Below, piece after piece: positions 15,643 to 22,837 of a stretch of DNA of 28,810 bases. The notes beneath the pieces were generated by a model. That model was given only the letters and a program-made list of their open reading frames with translations. It made no database searches and was not told where the DNA came from. The DNA is from Frankiales bacterium (GTDB lineage Bacteria > Actinomycetota > Actinomycetes > Mycobacteriales > SCTD01), in NCBI GenBank assembly GCA_025465145.1, contig JAODNS010000005.1:1-28810 (forward strand). The letters are read 5' to 3'. Position numbers and translations under genes: made by a program. Position 1 is the first letter of the stretch; each line of letters opens with the position of its first letter.

Positions 15643-16805
15643 TGGCCGACAAGCCGGTCGAGGAGTTGGCCCATGCGGACCTGGCCGACGGCAACAACGT
15701 CCAGGCCACCACTCCCAGCCCGGTGGTGGGGCCGAGCCTGTCCCGGCGCGGCCCGCTGCAGTACACGCTGGTCCGCCACCTCGGGCTCGCGGTCCTCGGC
15801 GGGCTCGCACTGCTGCTGCTCACCAGCTCCGTCAGCGCCTACCGCGACTTCCAGATCGCGAACGTCGGCTACTACGTCGTCGCCGTCGCCGGCCTCACGG
15901 TGCTGACCGGCCTCAACGGCCAGATCTCGCTCGGCCACGGCGCGCTGATGATGGTCGGCGCCTACACCGCCGCGCTGCTGCTCCAGCGCGAGGACCCGCT
16001 GCCGGTCACGCTGGTGCTCGTCCTGTGCGTCGTCACCGCCGCCGCGGTGGGTGCCCTGGTCGGGGCCGCGGCCGCCCGGCTGCGCGGTCCGTACCTCGCC
16101 GGCGCCACCCTCGCCTTCGCCGTCGGCCTCCCGGGGCTGACCAGCCACTACTCCGGCCGGCTCGGCGGCGACAACGGGCTGAGCGTCTCCACCGGTCCGC
16201 CGCCGGAGTCGCTCGGCTTCGACTTCCCGGGCGAGCGCTGGCAGGCGTGGATCACGCTGTCCGCCGCGCTGATCACCCTGCTGCTGCTGGCCAACCTGTC
16301 CACCAGCCGCGTCGGCCGCACCTTCCGCGCCGTCCGCGACGACGAGGTCTCCGCCGAGCTCGCCGGCATCCACGTCGCCCGTACGCAGGTGCTCGCGTTC
16401 GTGGTGTCCGCCGCGTGCGCCGGGCTCGCCGGCGGGCTGCTTGCCGTCGTCAGCGGGCAGGCCACGCCGGGTGCCTTCAGCGTCGCGCTGTCGCTGTCGA
16501 TCCTCGCCGGCGCCGTCCTGGGCGGCCTCGGCAGCCTGGCCGGAGCCGTCTACGGAGCGGTCGCCCTGGTCGCGCTGCCGTCGTTCAGCTCCTCGACCAG
16601 CGACCGGTTCGACCTCGGCACCGACGTCAAGAGCAACCTGCCGCTGCTGGTCTACGGCGCGCTGCTCGTCGTGGTGATGCTGGCCGCGCCGCAGGGGCTG
16701 CAGGGCGGCGTCCGCCGGCTGCTGGGCCTGTTCAAGGGGCGTACGCCGTCACCGGTCCGCAACGATTCCGGAACGGACGTGTCCGTTTCCACACCTGAAC
16801 GTTAG
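15642..16805 (+). CDS. livM: Branched-chain amino acid-type ABC transporter permease LivM
   Basis: This second membrane subunit is 387 residues. A hydrophilic N-terminal tail of about 45 residues precedes eight or nine membrane segments. LivM hallmarks are LTGLNGQISLGHGALMMVGAY, RLRGPYLAGATLAFAVGLP, the coupling loop FRAVRDDEVSAELAGIHVARTQ and GGLGSLAGAVYGAV. The start ATG 15642 shares bases with the livH stop. The C-terminal tail (NDSGTDVSVSTPER) is encoded by a stretch that also contains an inverted repeat placed like an operator for livK, which may explain its odd hydrophilic composition. Confidence 0.94.
   Translation: MADKPVEELAHADLADGNNVQATTPSPVVGPSLSRRGPLQYTLVRHLGLAVLGGLALLLLTSSVSAYRDFQIANVGYYVVAVAGLTVLTGLNGQISLGHGALMMVGAYTAALLLQREDPLPVTLVLVLCVVTAAAVGALVGAAAARLRGPYLAGATLAFAVGLPGLTSHYSGRLGGDNGLSVSTGPPPESLGFDFPGERWQAWITLSAALITLLLLANLSTSRVGRTFRAVRDDEVSAELAGIHVARTQVLAFVVSAACAGLAGGLLAVVSGQATPGAFSVALSLSILAGAVLGGLGSLAGAVYGAVALVALPSFSSSTSDRFDLGTDVKSNLPLLVYGALLVVVMLAAPQGLQGGVRRLLGLFKGRTPSPVRNDSGTDVSVSTPER
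16770..16790 (+). promoter_or_regulatory. Inverted repeat, candidate operator upstream of livK
   Basis: The 21-bp stretch contains CGGAC (16774-16778) and GTCCG (16781-16785) around a 2-bp centre, extended outward by GGAA and, with one extra T, TTTCC. It lies in the last codons of livM and ends 12 bases before a possible -10 (TAGGTT, 16803-16808). The tight 2-bp centre suits a dimeric protein site better than an RNA hairpin. The bound regulator is unknown. Confidence 0.35.
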
Positions 16806-16808
16806 GTT
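16803..16808 (+). promoter_or_regulatory. Possible -10 hexamer for livK
   Basis: TAGGTT straddles the livM stop codon and stands about 55 bases before the livK ATG. No good -35 hexamer is present; the expected -35 position falls inside the inverted repeat at 16770-16790. A separate promoter for the abundant binding protein would be logical, but the match is weak. Confidence 0.3.
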
Positions 16809-16862
16809 CCGCCCACGGGGCTGAGCATCGCAACGACCCGGTCCCCCGACAACGAGGTGTAC

Positions 16863-18206
16863 ATGACACGCAGGACTCCGAATGCCCGTCTCCAGGTCCT
16901 CGCCGGCCTCGCCGCCCTCTCGCTCGCCGCTGCGTGCGGCGGCGGCTCCGGGTCCGGCGACGGCGGCGACAAGGGCGACGGCGCATCCGCCAACGTGCCC
17001 GGCATCACCGCCACCACGGTGACCATCGGCGCGCACTACCCGCTGACCGGTCCGGCTGCGCCGGGCTACAGCGAGATCGGCCCCGCCGCCGAGGCGATGT
17101 ACAAGTACATCAACGAGAACGGCGGCGTGAACGGCCGCAGCATCGAGTTCAAGTACAAGGACGACGGCTACAACCCGGCCAACACGGTCGACGTCGTCAA
17201 GCAGCTCGTGCTGCAGGACAAGGTCTTCGCGATCGTCGGCGGCCTCGGCACGCCGACCCACTCGAAGGTCACCAACTACCTCAACAACCAGCGCGTCCCG
17301 GACCTGTTCGTCGCCTCTGGCGCGCGGCTGTGGGACCAGCCGGACAAGCACCCGTACACCACCGGGTGGCAGCCGGACTACCTGATCGAGGGCAAGATCC
17401 TCGGCAAGTACGTCAAGGACAACTTCGCCGGCAAGAAGGTCGGCTACCTGTACCAGAACGACGACTTCGGCAAGGACGGCGTCGAGGGCCTCGACTCGCA
17501 GCTCGACGCCGCGTCCGTCGTCGACAAGCAGCCGTACGAGACGTCGCAGCTGTCGCAGCCGACCGGCATCGCGCCGCAGCTGTCGGCGCTCAAGGCCAAG
17601 GGTGCCGAGGTCGTCGTGACCTTCACGATCCCGGCCGCAACCGCCGTGGCGCTGCTGACCAACGCGAAGATCGGCTACAAGCCGCAGATGGTCGTCACCA
17701 ACGTCGGGTCCGACCCGACGACGCTGACCGGCCTGCTGGGCAAGTTCAGCAAGGGCGCCGTCGGTGCGCAGCTGCTGGACGGCATCATCAGCGACTCGTA
17801 CCTGCCGCTGACCAGCGACGCGGCCGACCCCTGGATCTCGCTGTTCAAGAAGGTCCACGACAAGTACATCCCGAACCTGCCCTTCGACGGCAACGTCGAG
17901 TACGGCATGGCGCAGGCGATCACGTTCGCGCAGGTGCTCAACGGCGCCGGCAAGAACCCCACCCGCCAGTCGCTGATGGAGTCGCTCGAGAAGGGCGGCT
18001 TCAAGGGCCCGGGCGTCACCCCGCTCCGCTTCAGCAAGGACTCGCACGCCGGCTTCACCGGCGTCCGCATCACCAAGCTGGACGGCAAGGGCGGCGCGAG
18101 GTTCCTGCAGGAGGCCCAGGTCACGACCGACGAGCCCTCGGGCGCGATCGAGAACGCCCCGAGCGACGCGCAGGGCAAGCCCGGCGACGACCCGTTCACC
18201 AAGTAG
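16863..18206 (+). CDS. livK: Branched-chain amino acid-type ABC transporter substrate-binding lipoprotein
   Basis: This is the extracytoplasmic binding protein of the importer (447 residues, type I periplasmic-binding fold). The signal MTRRTPNARL plus hydrophobic AGLAALSLAAAC ends in a lipobox with Cys25, followed by a Gly/Ser/Asp-rich linker, so it is a membrane-anchored lipoprotein. Family features are IGAHYPLTGPAAPGYSEIGP, ENGGVNGRSIEFKYKDDGYN, IVGGLGTPTH and GYLYQNDDFGKDGVEGL. The ATG at 16863 has GAGG at 16854-16857 with five-base spacing; an in-frame GTG at 16857 overlaps that site and is less likely. It closes the operon, with a strong hairpin after the stop. The ligand could be an amino acid, amide or organic acid. 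Confidence 0.94.
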   Translation: MTRRTPNARLQVLAGLAALSLAAACGGGSGSGDGGDKGDGASANVPGITATTVTIGAHYPLTGPAAPGYSEIGPAAEAMYKYINENGGVNGRSIEFKYKDDGYNPANTVDVVKQLVLQDKVFAIVGGLGTPTHSKVTNYLNNQRVPDLFVASGARLWDQPDKHPYTTGWQPDYLIEGKILGKYVKDNFAGKKVGYLYQNDDFGKDGVEGLDSQLDAASVVDKQPYETSQLSQPTGIAPQLSALKAKGAEVVVTFTIPAATAVALLTNAKIGYKPQMVVTNVGSDPTTLTGLLGKFSKGAVGAQLLDGIISDSYLPLTSDAADPWISLFKKVHDKYIPNLPFDGNVEYGMAQAITFAQVLNGAGKNPTRQSLMESLEKGGFKGPGVTPLRFSKDSHAGFTGVRITKLDGKGGARFLQEAQVTTDEPSGAIENAPSDAQGKPGDDPFTK

Positions 18207-18217
18207 TCCTCTCTGGC

Positions 18218-18253
18218 GCAGCGGCCGTCTCCCTCCGGGGAGGCGGCCGCTGC
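18218..18253 (+). terminator. Strong UNCG-loop hairpin after livK
   Basis: GCAGCGGCCG (18218-18227) pairs with CGGCCGCTGC (18244-18253). The stem continues through a U·G wobble and CTCCC/GGGAG to a UCCG loop closed by C-G, an UNCG tetraloop, for about 16 pairs. No T-run follows. It separates the liv operon from the leaderless-type tsaB promoter. Confidence 0.7.
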
Positions 18254-18265
18254 CGCGTTCGCGGC

Positions 18266-18271
18266 TAGGGT
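18266..18271 (+). promoter_or_regulatory. Candidate -10 of a leaderless tsaB transcript
   Basis: TAGGGT lies six bases before the tsaB ATG at 18278, directly after the liv terminator hairpin. There is no ribosome-binding site. The expected -35 position falls in the hairpin arm, with no recognisable hexamer. Confidence 0.5.
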
Positions 18272-18277
18272 CGCCGC

Positions 18278-18898
18278 ATGCTCGTCCTCGGCCTCGACAC
18301 GTCGACGCCGGCGGTGTCCGTGGCGCTGGTCGAGCGCGGCGGTCGCACGCTCGCGGAGCGGGTGGTCGTGGACGCGAAGCGGCACGGCGAGCTGCTGGCG
18401 CAGGGTATCCGTGACGTCCTCGCCGACGCCGGCGCGGACCGCCGGGACCTCTCTGCCGTCGCCGTAGGGCTCGGCCCGGGTCCGTTCACCGGGCTGCGCG
18501 TCGGCATCGTCACGGCGGCCACGACGGCCGACGCGCTCGGCATCCCCGCGTACGGGATCTGCTCGCTGGACGCGCTCGGCGACGGCGAGCGGATCGCGGT
18601 GACGGACGCGCGCCGGCGCGAGGTGTACTGGGCGAGGTACGACAGCACCGGCGCGCGGGTGGACGGTCCGGCCGTCGGACCCCCGGCCCAGCTCGCCCTC
18701 CAGTGGCAGGGGATCCCGCTCGTCGGCGACGGCGCACGGCTGCCGGTGTTCGCGGACCTGGCCGTGCGGGACGAGCCGCGGTACCCGTCGGCCGCCCGGA
18801 TCGCGCAGCTCGCGGAGGAGCTCGCGCCGTTGGTCCCGCTGTACCTGCGCCGGCCGGACGCGGAGGTGCCGGCCGCGCCGAAGAAGGTCACCGCGTGA
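18278..18898 (+). CDS. tsaB: tRNA t6A37 threonylcarbamoyltransferase complex dimerization subunit TsaB
   Basis: TsaB pairs with TsaD and TsaE to transfer threonylcarbamoyl from threonylcarbamoyl-AMP to A37 of ANN-decoding tRNAs. The 206-residue protein has the ASKHA-fold N-terminus VLGLDTSTPAVSVAL and the diagnostic GLGPGPFTGLRVGI loop, then LGIPAYGICSLDAL. It lacks the metal-binding histidines of TsaD, as expected for TsaB. Its stop overlaps the rimI GTG start. tsaB-rimI-(one gene)-tsaD in one direction, with tsaE about 6.7 kb upstream, keeps the actinobacterial t6A gene order apart from the intervening transporter genes. Confidence 0.95.
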   Translation: MLVLGLDTSTPAVSVALVERGGRTLAERVVVDAKRHGELLAQGIRDVLADAGADRRDLSAVAVGLGPGPFTGLRVGIVTAATTADALGIPAYGICSLDALGDGERIAVTDARRREVYWARYDSTGARVDGPAVGPPAQLALQWQGIPLVGDGARLPVFADLAVRDEPRYPSAARIAQLAEELAPLVPLYLRRPDAEVPAAPKKVTA

Positions 18899-19338
18899 TC
18901 GAGCTGGCGCGGATGCGCTGGTGGCACATCGACGCGGTGCTGCCCATCGAGGAGCGGGTGTTCGTCGACGACCGCTGGACGGCGCGCACGTACTGGTCCG
19001 AGCTCGGGCAGATCGGCACCCGGCACTACCTGGTGGCGCTCGACGGCGACGAGGTGGTCGGGTACGGCGGGCTGTGCGACTACCCGGACGAGGCCTTCGT
19101 GCAGACGATCGCGGTCAGCCCGGCGACCCAGGGGCGCGGTGTCGGCGGGCTGCTGCTCCAGGCCCTGCTGGACGAGGCGGCGCGTCGGCGGCAGCGGACC
19201 GTCAGCCTGGAGGTGCGGGCCGACAACGAGCCGGCGAAGCGGCTGTACGCGCGCTTCGGCTTCCGGCAGACGGCGGTCCGGCGCGGCTACTACTCGCCAA
19301 GCGGCGCGGACGCGCTGGTCCTCACCCGTACCGGCTGA
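18895..19338 (+). CDS. rimI: Ribosomal protein S18 alanine N-acetyltransferase-type GNAT protein
   Basis: RimI-type GNAT enzymes acetylate the N-terminus of ribosomal protein S18 and possibly other proteins. This one is 147 residues, the normal length. The N-terminal alpha1 region reads MRWWHIDAVLPIEERVF, the acetyl-CoA loop is VSPATQGRGVGGLLL, and SLEVRADNEPAKRLYARFGF is the conserved beta5-alpha4 segment with the catalytic Glu. YYSPSGADALVLTR is the usual C-terminus. It starts at GTG 18895 within the tsaB stop. Its identity rests on sequence and on its standard place between tsaB and tsaD; in actinobacteria the true acetylation target range is less certain. Confidence 0.93.
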   Translation: MIELARMRWWHIDAVLPIEERVFVDDRWTARTYWSELGQIGTRHYLVALDGDEVVGYGGLCDYPDEAFVQTIAVSPATQGRGVGGLLLQALLDEAARRRQRTVSLEVRADNEPAKRLYARFGFRQTAVRRGYYSPSGADALVLTRTG

Positions 19339-19373
19339 GCAGGAGTCCGCGCCCGTACAGCGAACTCCCCGGC

Positions 19374-20762
19374 ATGATCCTGCGGCGCACCCTCCTGGCG
19401 GGCCTGCTCGTCGTCGGCACCACCGCCACCACCGGCGTGTCCAGCGCCGGCCCCGGCGCGCTCCCCGTCGGGCCCGGCGGCCGCGCCACGCCGAACGTGC
19501 GGCTGCTCACGAACATCCCGACCGGCACCGGCACCGGCGGCACCTTCCTCGGGTCGACCTACTTCCTCACCTCGACCGACACGGCCTGGTTCGGCGCGAC
19601 GGGCTCGTCGCTGCCGCCGACCTCCGGTGGCCTGTTCGCCCTGGACGCCAGCAACCCCGAGCAGCCCGTACCGGTGGGGGCGCTGCCGATCCCGAACTAC
19701 GAGAACGAGGACCTGCAGGTCTCCGCCAAGCGCAAGCTCGTCGTCATCAGCCAGGACCGCGGCCGGCTGCCGGACGGCACCCGGATGGCCGGGCGCGAGT
19801 ACCTCGTCGACGTGTCCGTCCCGTCCGCGATGCGGCTGCTGTCGGTGACGCCGCTGCCCGCCACCGTGCCGACCGGACCCGACGGCTCCGCCCTGGGCGG
19901 CCCCGGCCACACCGCGACACTCGTCGGCGGCGACCAGTTCCTGTGGGTCAGCGGCTCACGCGACCGGAGCGTCTGGGTGGTCGACATCCGCGACGCCACC
20001 GCGCCGAAGGTCCTCGGCAGCTTCCGCACGCCGGCCGGTGACGACCTCGGGCAGTGGAAGCCGGGGATCGTGCACGACGTCGACGTCGACCGGTTCGGCG
20101 ACGTGTGGGTCACCGGCAGCGGCGGCACCGCCGTCTACGCCCTGACGAGCAACCCGCTCGAGCCGCGGCTCGTCGCGAAGGTGAGCCCGAAGGACAACGC
20201 GCGGCTGAACCAGTTCATCCACCACGGCTCGCAGCGGCTGGACCGCGACCACGTCCTCGTCACCGAGGAGGACTACCAGTCCGGCTGCGACGCGAGCGAG
20301 CACCAGGACGGCTCGCTGTCGGTGTGGCGGATCGACCGCCGTGCGCAGCAGCTGGTGCCGGTGTCGCAGTACGACGTGCCGAGGGGCGGCGACGACAGCG
20401 GCCTGCTGTCGAGCCTCTGCAGCAGCCACTGGTTCTCCGTCAACGGCGCGAAGGTCGTCGCCGACGCCTGGTACGGCGCGGGCGTCCGCTTCCTCGACCT
20501 GAGCAACCCGAAGCACCCGCGGCCGATCGGCGTCTGGGCGGGCGACAGCACGATCGCCAGCCAGGCGCGCTTCGTCCCGGGACGCGACGACCTCGTCTAC
20601 GTCGCCGACTACGAGCGCGGCCTCGACGTCGTGCAGATCGACAAGGGCGGCCGCGGCGCGAAGACGGTGTCACCGGCGGACGAAGGGGCAAGCGCTGCGG
20701 GCAGCACCCTGCACTTCAAGGCGCACGAGGACTTCGGCTGGCTCTGCGCCGTACCCGGCTAG
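19374..20762 (+). CDS. Secreted LVIVD-repeat-like beta-propeller protein
   Basis: This 462-residue protein has a Sec-type signal peptide (RR at 4-5, hydrophobic 7-18, likely cleavage after SSA at 23-25) and no lipobox, so it is probably exported. The mature part contains several repeats typical of LVIVD/choice-of-anchor propellers: GLFALDASNPEQPVPVGAL, YLVDVSVPSAMRLLSVTPL, VWVVDIRDATAPKVLGSFR, AVYALTSNPLEPRLVAKV, VRFLDLSNPKHPRPIGVWA and VYVADYERGLDVVQIDKGG. Each pairs a hydrophobic strand with a D-x-[ST/R]-x-P turn. Cysteines occur in SGCDAS, SSLCSSH and near the C-terminus. There are no catalytic motifs, so a binding or scaffold role is likely. It interrupts rimI-tsaD, and its TAG stop forms the start of the tsaD -10. 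Confidence 0.8.
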   Translation: MILRRTLLAGLLVVGTTATTGVSSAGPGALPVGPGGRATPNVRLLTNIPTGTGTGGTFLGSTYFLTSTDTAWFGATGSSLPPTSGGLFALDASNPEQPVPVGALPIPNYENEDLQVSAKRKLVVISQDRGRLPDGTRMAGREYLVDVSVPSAMRLLSVTPLPATVPTGPDGSALGGPGHTATLVGGDQFLWVSGSRDRSVWVVDIRDATAPKVLGSFRTPAGDDLGQWKPGIVHDVDVDRFGDVWVTGSGGTAVYALTSNPLEPRLVAKVSPKDNARLNQFIHHGSQRLDRDHVLVTEEDYQSGCDASEHQDGSLSVWRIDRRAQQLVPVSQYDVPRGGDDSGLLSSLCSSHWFSVNGAKVVADAWYGAGVRFLDLSNPKHPRPIGVWAGDSTIASQARFVPGRDDLVYVADYERGLDVVQIDKGGRGAKTVSPADEGASAAGSTLHFKAHEDFGWLCAVPG

Positions 20763-20765
20763 CGT
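20760..20765 (+). promoter_or_regulatory. Candidate -10 of a leaderless tsaD transcript
   Basis: TAGCGT lies seven bases before the tsaD GTG at 20773, and its first three bases are the stop codon of the preceding gene. There is no ribosome-binding site in the 10-bp gap. It matches the TAGnnT hexamers before glmS and tsaB. Confidence 0.45.
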
Positions 20766-20772
20766 CTGGCGG

Positions 20773-21792
20773 GTGGACGAGCCGCTGGTCCTGGGGATCG
20801 AGACCTCCTGCGACGAGACCGGCATCGGCATCGTCCGCGGGACCACCCTCCTCGCCGACGCCATCGCGTCGTCGGTGGAGGCGCACGCCCGCTTCGGCGG
20901 CGTCGTGCCCGAGGTGGCCAGCCGAGCGCACCTCGAGGCGATGGTGCCGACCGTCCACCGCGCGCTGGAGATGGCCGGCGTCGCCCTGAGCGACCTCGAC
21001 GCCGTCGCCGTCACCAGCGGCCCGGGCCTCGCCGGCGCGCTGCTCGTCGGGGTCGCTGCGGCGAAGTCGTACGCCCTCGCGCTCGACGTCCCGCTGTACG
21101 GGGTCAACCACCTGGCCGCGCACGTCGCGGTGGACGTGCTCGAGCACGGGCCGCTCCCTGAGCCGTGCATCGCACTGCTCGTCTCCGGCGGGCACTCGTC
21201 GCTGCTGCTCGTCGACGACGTGACCCGGACGCTCGAGCCGCTCGGCAGCACCGTCGACGACGCGGCGGGGGAGGCGTTCGACAAGGTGGCGCGGCTGCTC
21301 GGGCTCGGCTTCCCCGGCGGCCCGGTCGTCGACCGCCGCGCCCGCGAGGGCCGCGCCGACGCCATCGCCTTCCCGCGCGGCAGGACGAAGGGCGTCTACG
21401 ACGTCTCGTTCAGCGGGCTCAAGACGGCCGTGGCGCGCTGGGTCGAGGCGTACGAGGGCGAGCTGCCGGTGGCGGACGTCTGCGCGTCCTTCCAGGAGGC
21501 GGTCGTCGACGTGCTCACCAGCAAGGCGGTGCAGGCCTGCCGCGACAAGGGCGTCGACCACCTGCTCATCGGCGGTGGGGTGGCCGCCAACAGCCGGCTG
21601 CGGGCGCTGGCCCAGGAGCGATGCGACGCGGCCGGCATCCGGCTGCGCGTGCCGCGGCCAGGGCTGTGCACGGACAACGGCGCGATGGTGGCGGCGCTCG
21701 GGTCGCGGCTCGTCGCTGCGGGGGTGGCGCCCAGTCCGCTGGACCTGCCGGCCGACAGCTCGATGCCGGTGACGGAGGTCGTCAACGCGTGA
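20773..21792 (+). CDS. tsaD: tRNA t6A37 threonylcarbamoyltransferase catalytic subunit TsaD
   Basis: TsaD catalyses transfer of the threonylcarbamoyl group to tRNA A37. The 339-residue length is standard. The N-terminus reads VLGIETSCDETGIGI, the metal-binding motif is His113 and His117 in VNHLAAHV, and the Gcp-family segments ALLVSGGHSSLLLV, EAFDKVARLLGLGFPGG, VSFSGLKTAV, IGGGVAANSRLR and TDNGAMVAALG follow in order. The GTG start at 20773 gives the expected N-terminus. The stop overlaps the next gene's GTG (GTGA). TsaB, TsaD and TsaE are all in this window; the TsaC/Sua5 enzyme is not. Confidence 0.97.
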   Translation: MDEPLVLGIETSCDETGIGIVRGTTLLADAIASSVEAHARFGGVVPEVASRAHLEAMVPTVHRALEMAGVALSDLDAVAVTSGPGLAGALLVGVAAAKSYALALDVPLYGVNHLAAHVAVDVLEHGPLPEPCIALLVSGGHSSLLLVDDVTRTLEPLGSTVDDAAGEAFDKVARLLGLGFPGGPVVDRRAREGRADAIAFPRGRTKGVYDVSFSGLKTAVARWVEAYEGELPVADVCASFQEAVVDVLTSKAVQACRDKGVDHLLIGGGVAANSRLRALAQERCDAAGIRLRVPRPGLCTDNGAMVAALGSRLVAAGVAPSPLDLPADSSMPVTEVVNA

Positions 21793-22715
21793 CCGGCCTG
21801 CTGCTCCTGCTGGTCGCGACGGGACTGCTCGTCGCGGGTGCGGAGCTGTTCGTCGAGAACGCCGCCGCGGCCTCGAAGCGGCTCGGTGTCACCGTCCTCG
21901 CCGTCGGCATCCTGCTGGCCGGCGCGGAGCCGGAGGAGCTGCTGACCGGCGTCCTCGCGAGCAGCTCCGGGCACCCCGGTCTCGCTGCCGGGGACGCCCT
22001 CGGCGCGAACGTCACGATGCTGACGGTCACCCTCGGACTGGCCGCGTTGCTGCGGCCGGTGCCGGTGGGGCCGCGGGTGCGGCTGTACGCCGTGCTGTCC
22101 TCCGTCGCCGGGGTGCTCGCCCTGCTGACGGTGCTCGGCGGTCACGTCTCACGGCTCGAGGGCGGGCTGCTCGTCCTGGCGTACATCGGCCTCATCGCCC
22201 TCGTCTGGCGGCGCGAGCGGCGTCCGCCCGCGATCGGCGAGTTGGCGGAGATCGAGGAGGAGGGCGAGAAGGACCGCGCTCCCGGCCTTGCGCTGGTGCT
22301 GACGCTGGTCGGCCTTGCGGTCATGACCGCCGGCGGCAAGGCCGCGGTAGAGGGTGCCACGCGGCTCGTCGACAGCCTCTCGCTGGACGACACCGCTGTC
22401 GGGCTGACGCTGCTCGCCCTGGCGACGACGGCCGAGCTGTTCGCGCTGGTCCTCGCCGCGGCACGGCACGACGTCGGCGAGGTGGCCGTTGCCGGCATCG
22501 TCGGCAGCGCCGCGTACAACGCCACGGCCACCCTCGGCACCGCGGCGCTCGTCCGGCCGCTGGACACCGGACCGGTCGTCGGGCCGGCCGTCGCCGCGGC
22601 CGCGCTGCCGCTGGTGCTGCTCCTGCTGGCTCGCGACGGGGCCGTCCGTCGGCTCGGGGGAGGCGTGCTGCTGCTCGCGTACGGGACGTACGTCGCCCTC
22701 GTGCTGAGTCTCTGA
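21789..22715 (+). CDS. Divergent cation/Ca2+ exchanger (CaCA)-like membrane protein
   Basis: This 308-residue protein has about ten hydrophobic segments in two halves joined by an acidic loop (ELAEIEEEGEKDR, about 151-163). The two alpha repeats of the Na+/Ca2+ exchanger superfamily are recognisable: first, LAVGILLAGAEPEELLTGVL then GDALGANV; second, LALATTAELFALVLAAARHDVGEVAVAGIVGS. The ion-binding glutamates appear kept (Glu49, Glu216), but the GTSLPE signatures are degraded, and the conserved Asn after each is replaced by Asp69 and by Ala/Gly. Ion specificity therefore may differ from Ca2+. It overlaps the tsaD stop and precedes the groES promoter. Confidence 0.8.
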   Translation: MTGLLLLLVATGLLVAGAELFVENAAAASKRLGVTVLAVGILLAGAEPEELLTGVLASSSGHPGLAAGDALGANVTMLTVTLGLAALLRPVPVGPRVRLYAVLSSVAGVLALLTVLGGHVSRLEGGLLVLAYIGLIALVWRRERRPPAIGELAEIEEEGEKDRAPGLALVLTLVGLAVMTAGGKAAVEGATRLVDSLSLDDTAVGLTLLALATTAELFALVLAAARHDVGEVAVAGIVGSAAYNATATLGTAALVRPLDTGPVVGPAVAAAALPLVLLLLARDGAVRRLGGGVLLLAYGTYVALVLSL

Positions 22716-22723
22716 CCGTCCGC

Positions 22724-22753
22724 TTGCATCGTTGGCACTCAGGGGCCTAGAGT
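22724..22753 (+). promoter_or_regulatory. groES-groEL promoter
   Basis: TTGCAT (22724-22729) and TAGAGT (22748-22753) with an 18-bp spacer form a housekeeping-type promoter. The -10 lies inside the CIRCE element, so repressor binding would block polymerase. Confidence 0.7.
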
Positions 22754-22758
22754 GCCAA
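22732..22758 (+). promoter_or_regulatory. CIRCE operator (HrcA site)
   Basis: TTGGCACTC-N9-GAGTGCCAA is a perfect 9-bp inverted repeat with the nine-base spacer of CIRCE. It differs from the consensus TTAGCACTC-N9-GAGTGCTAA by one symmetric change in each arm (A to G, T to C). It predicts heat-inducible HrcA repression of groES-groEL. Confidence 0.93.
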
Positions 22759-22837
22759 TCAGCGAGATCGACCTCCTGACCCCCGCGACGGCCAGGAAAC
22801 GCCGATCCGCCCCCCGACTGCACTTCCAGGAGGCACC

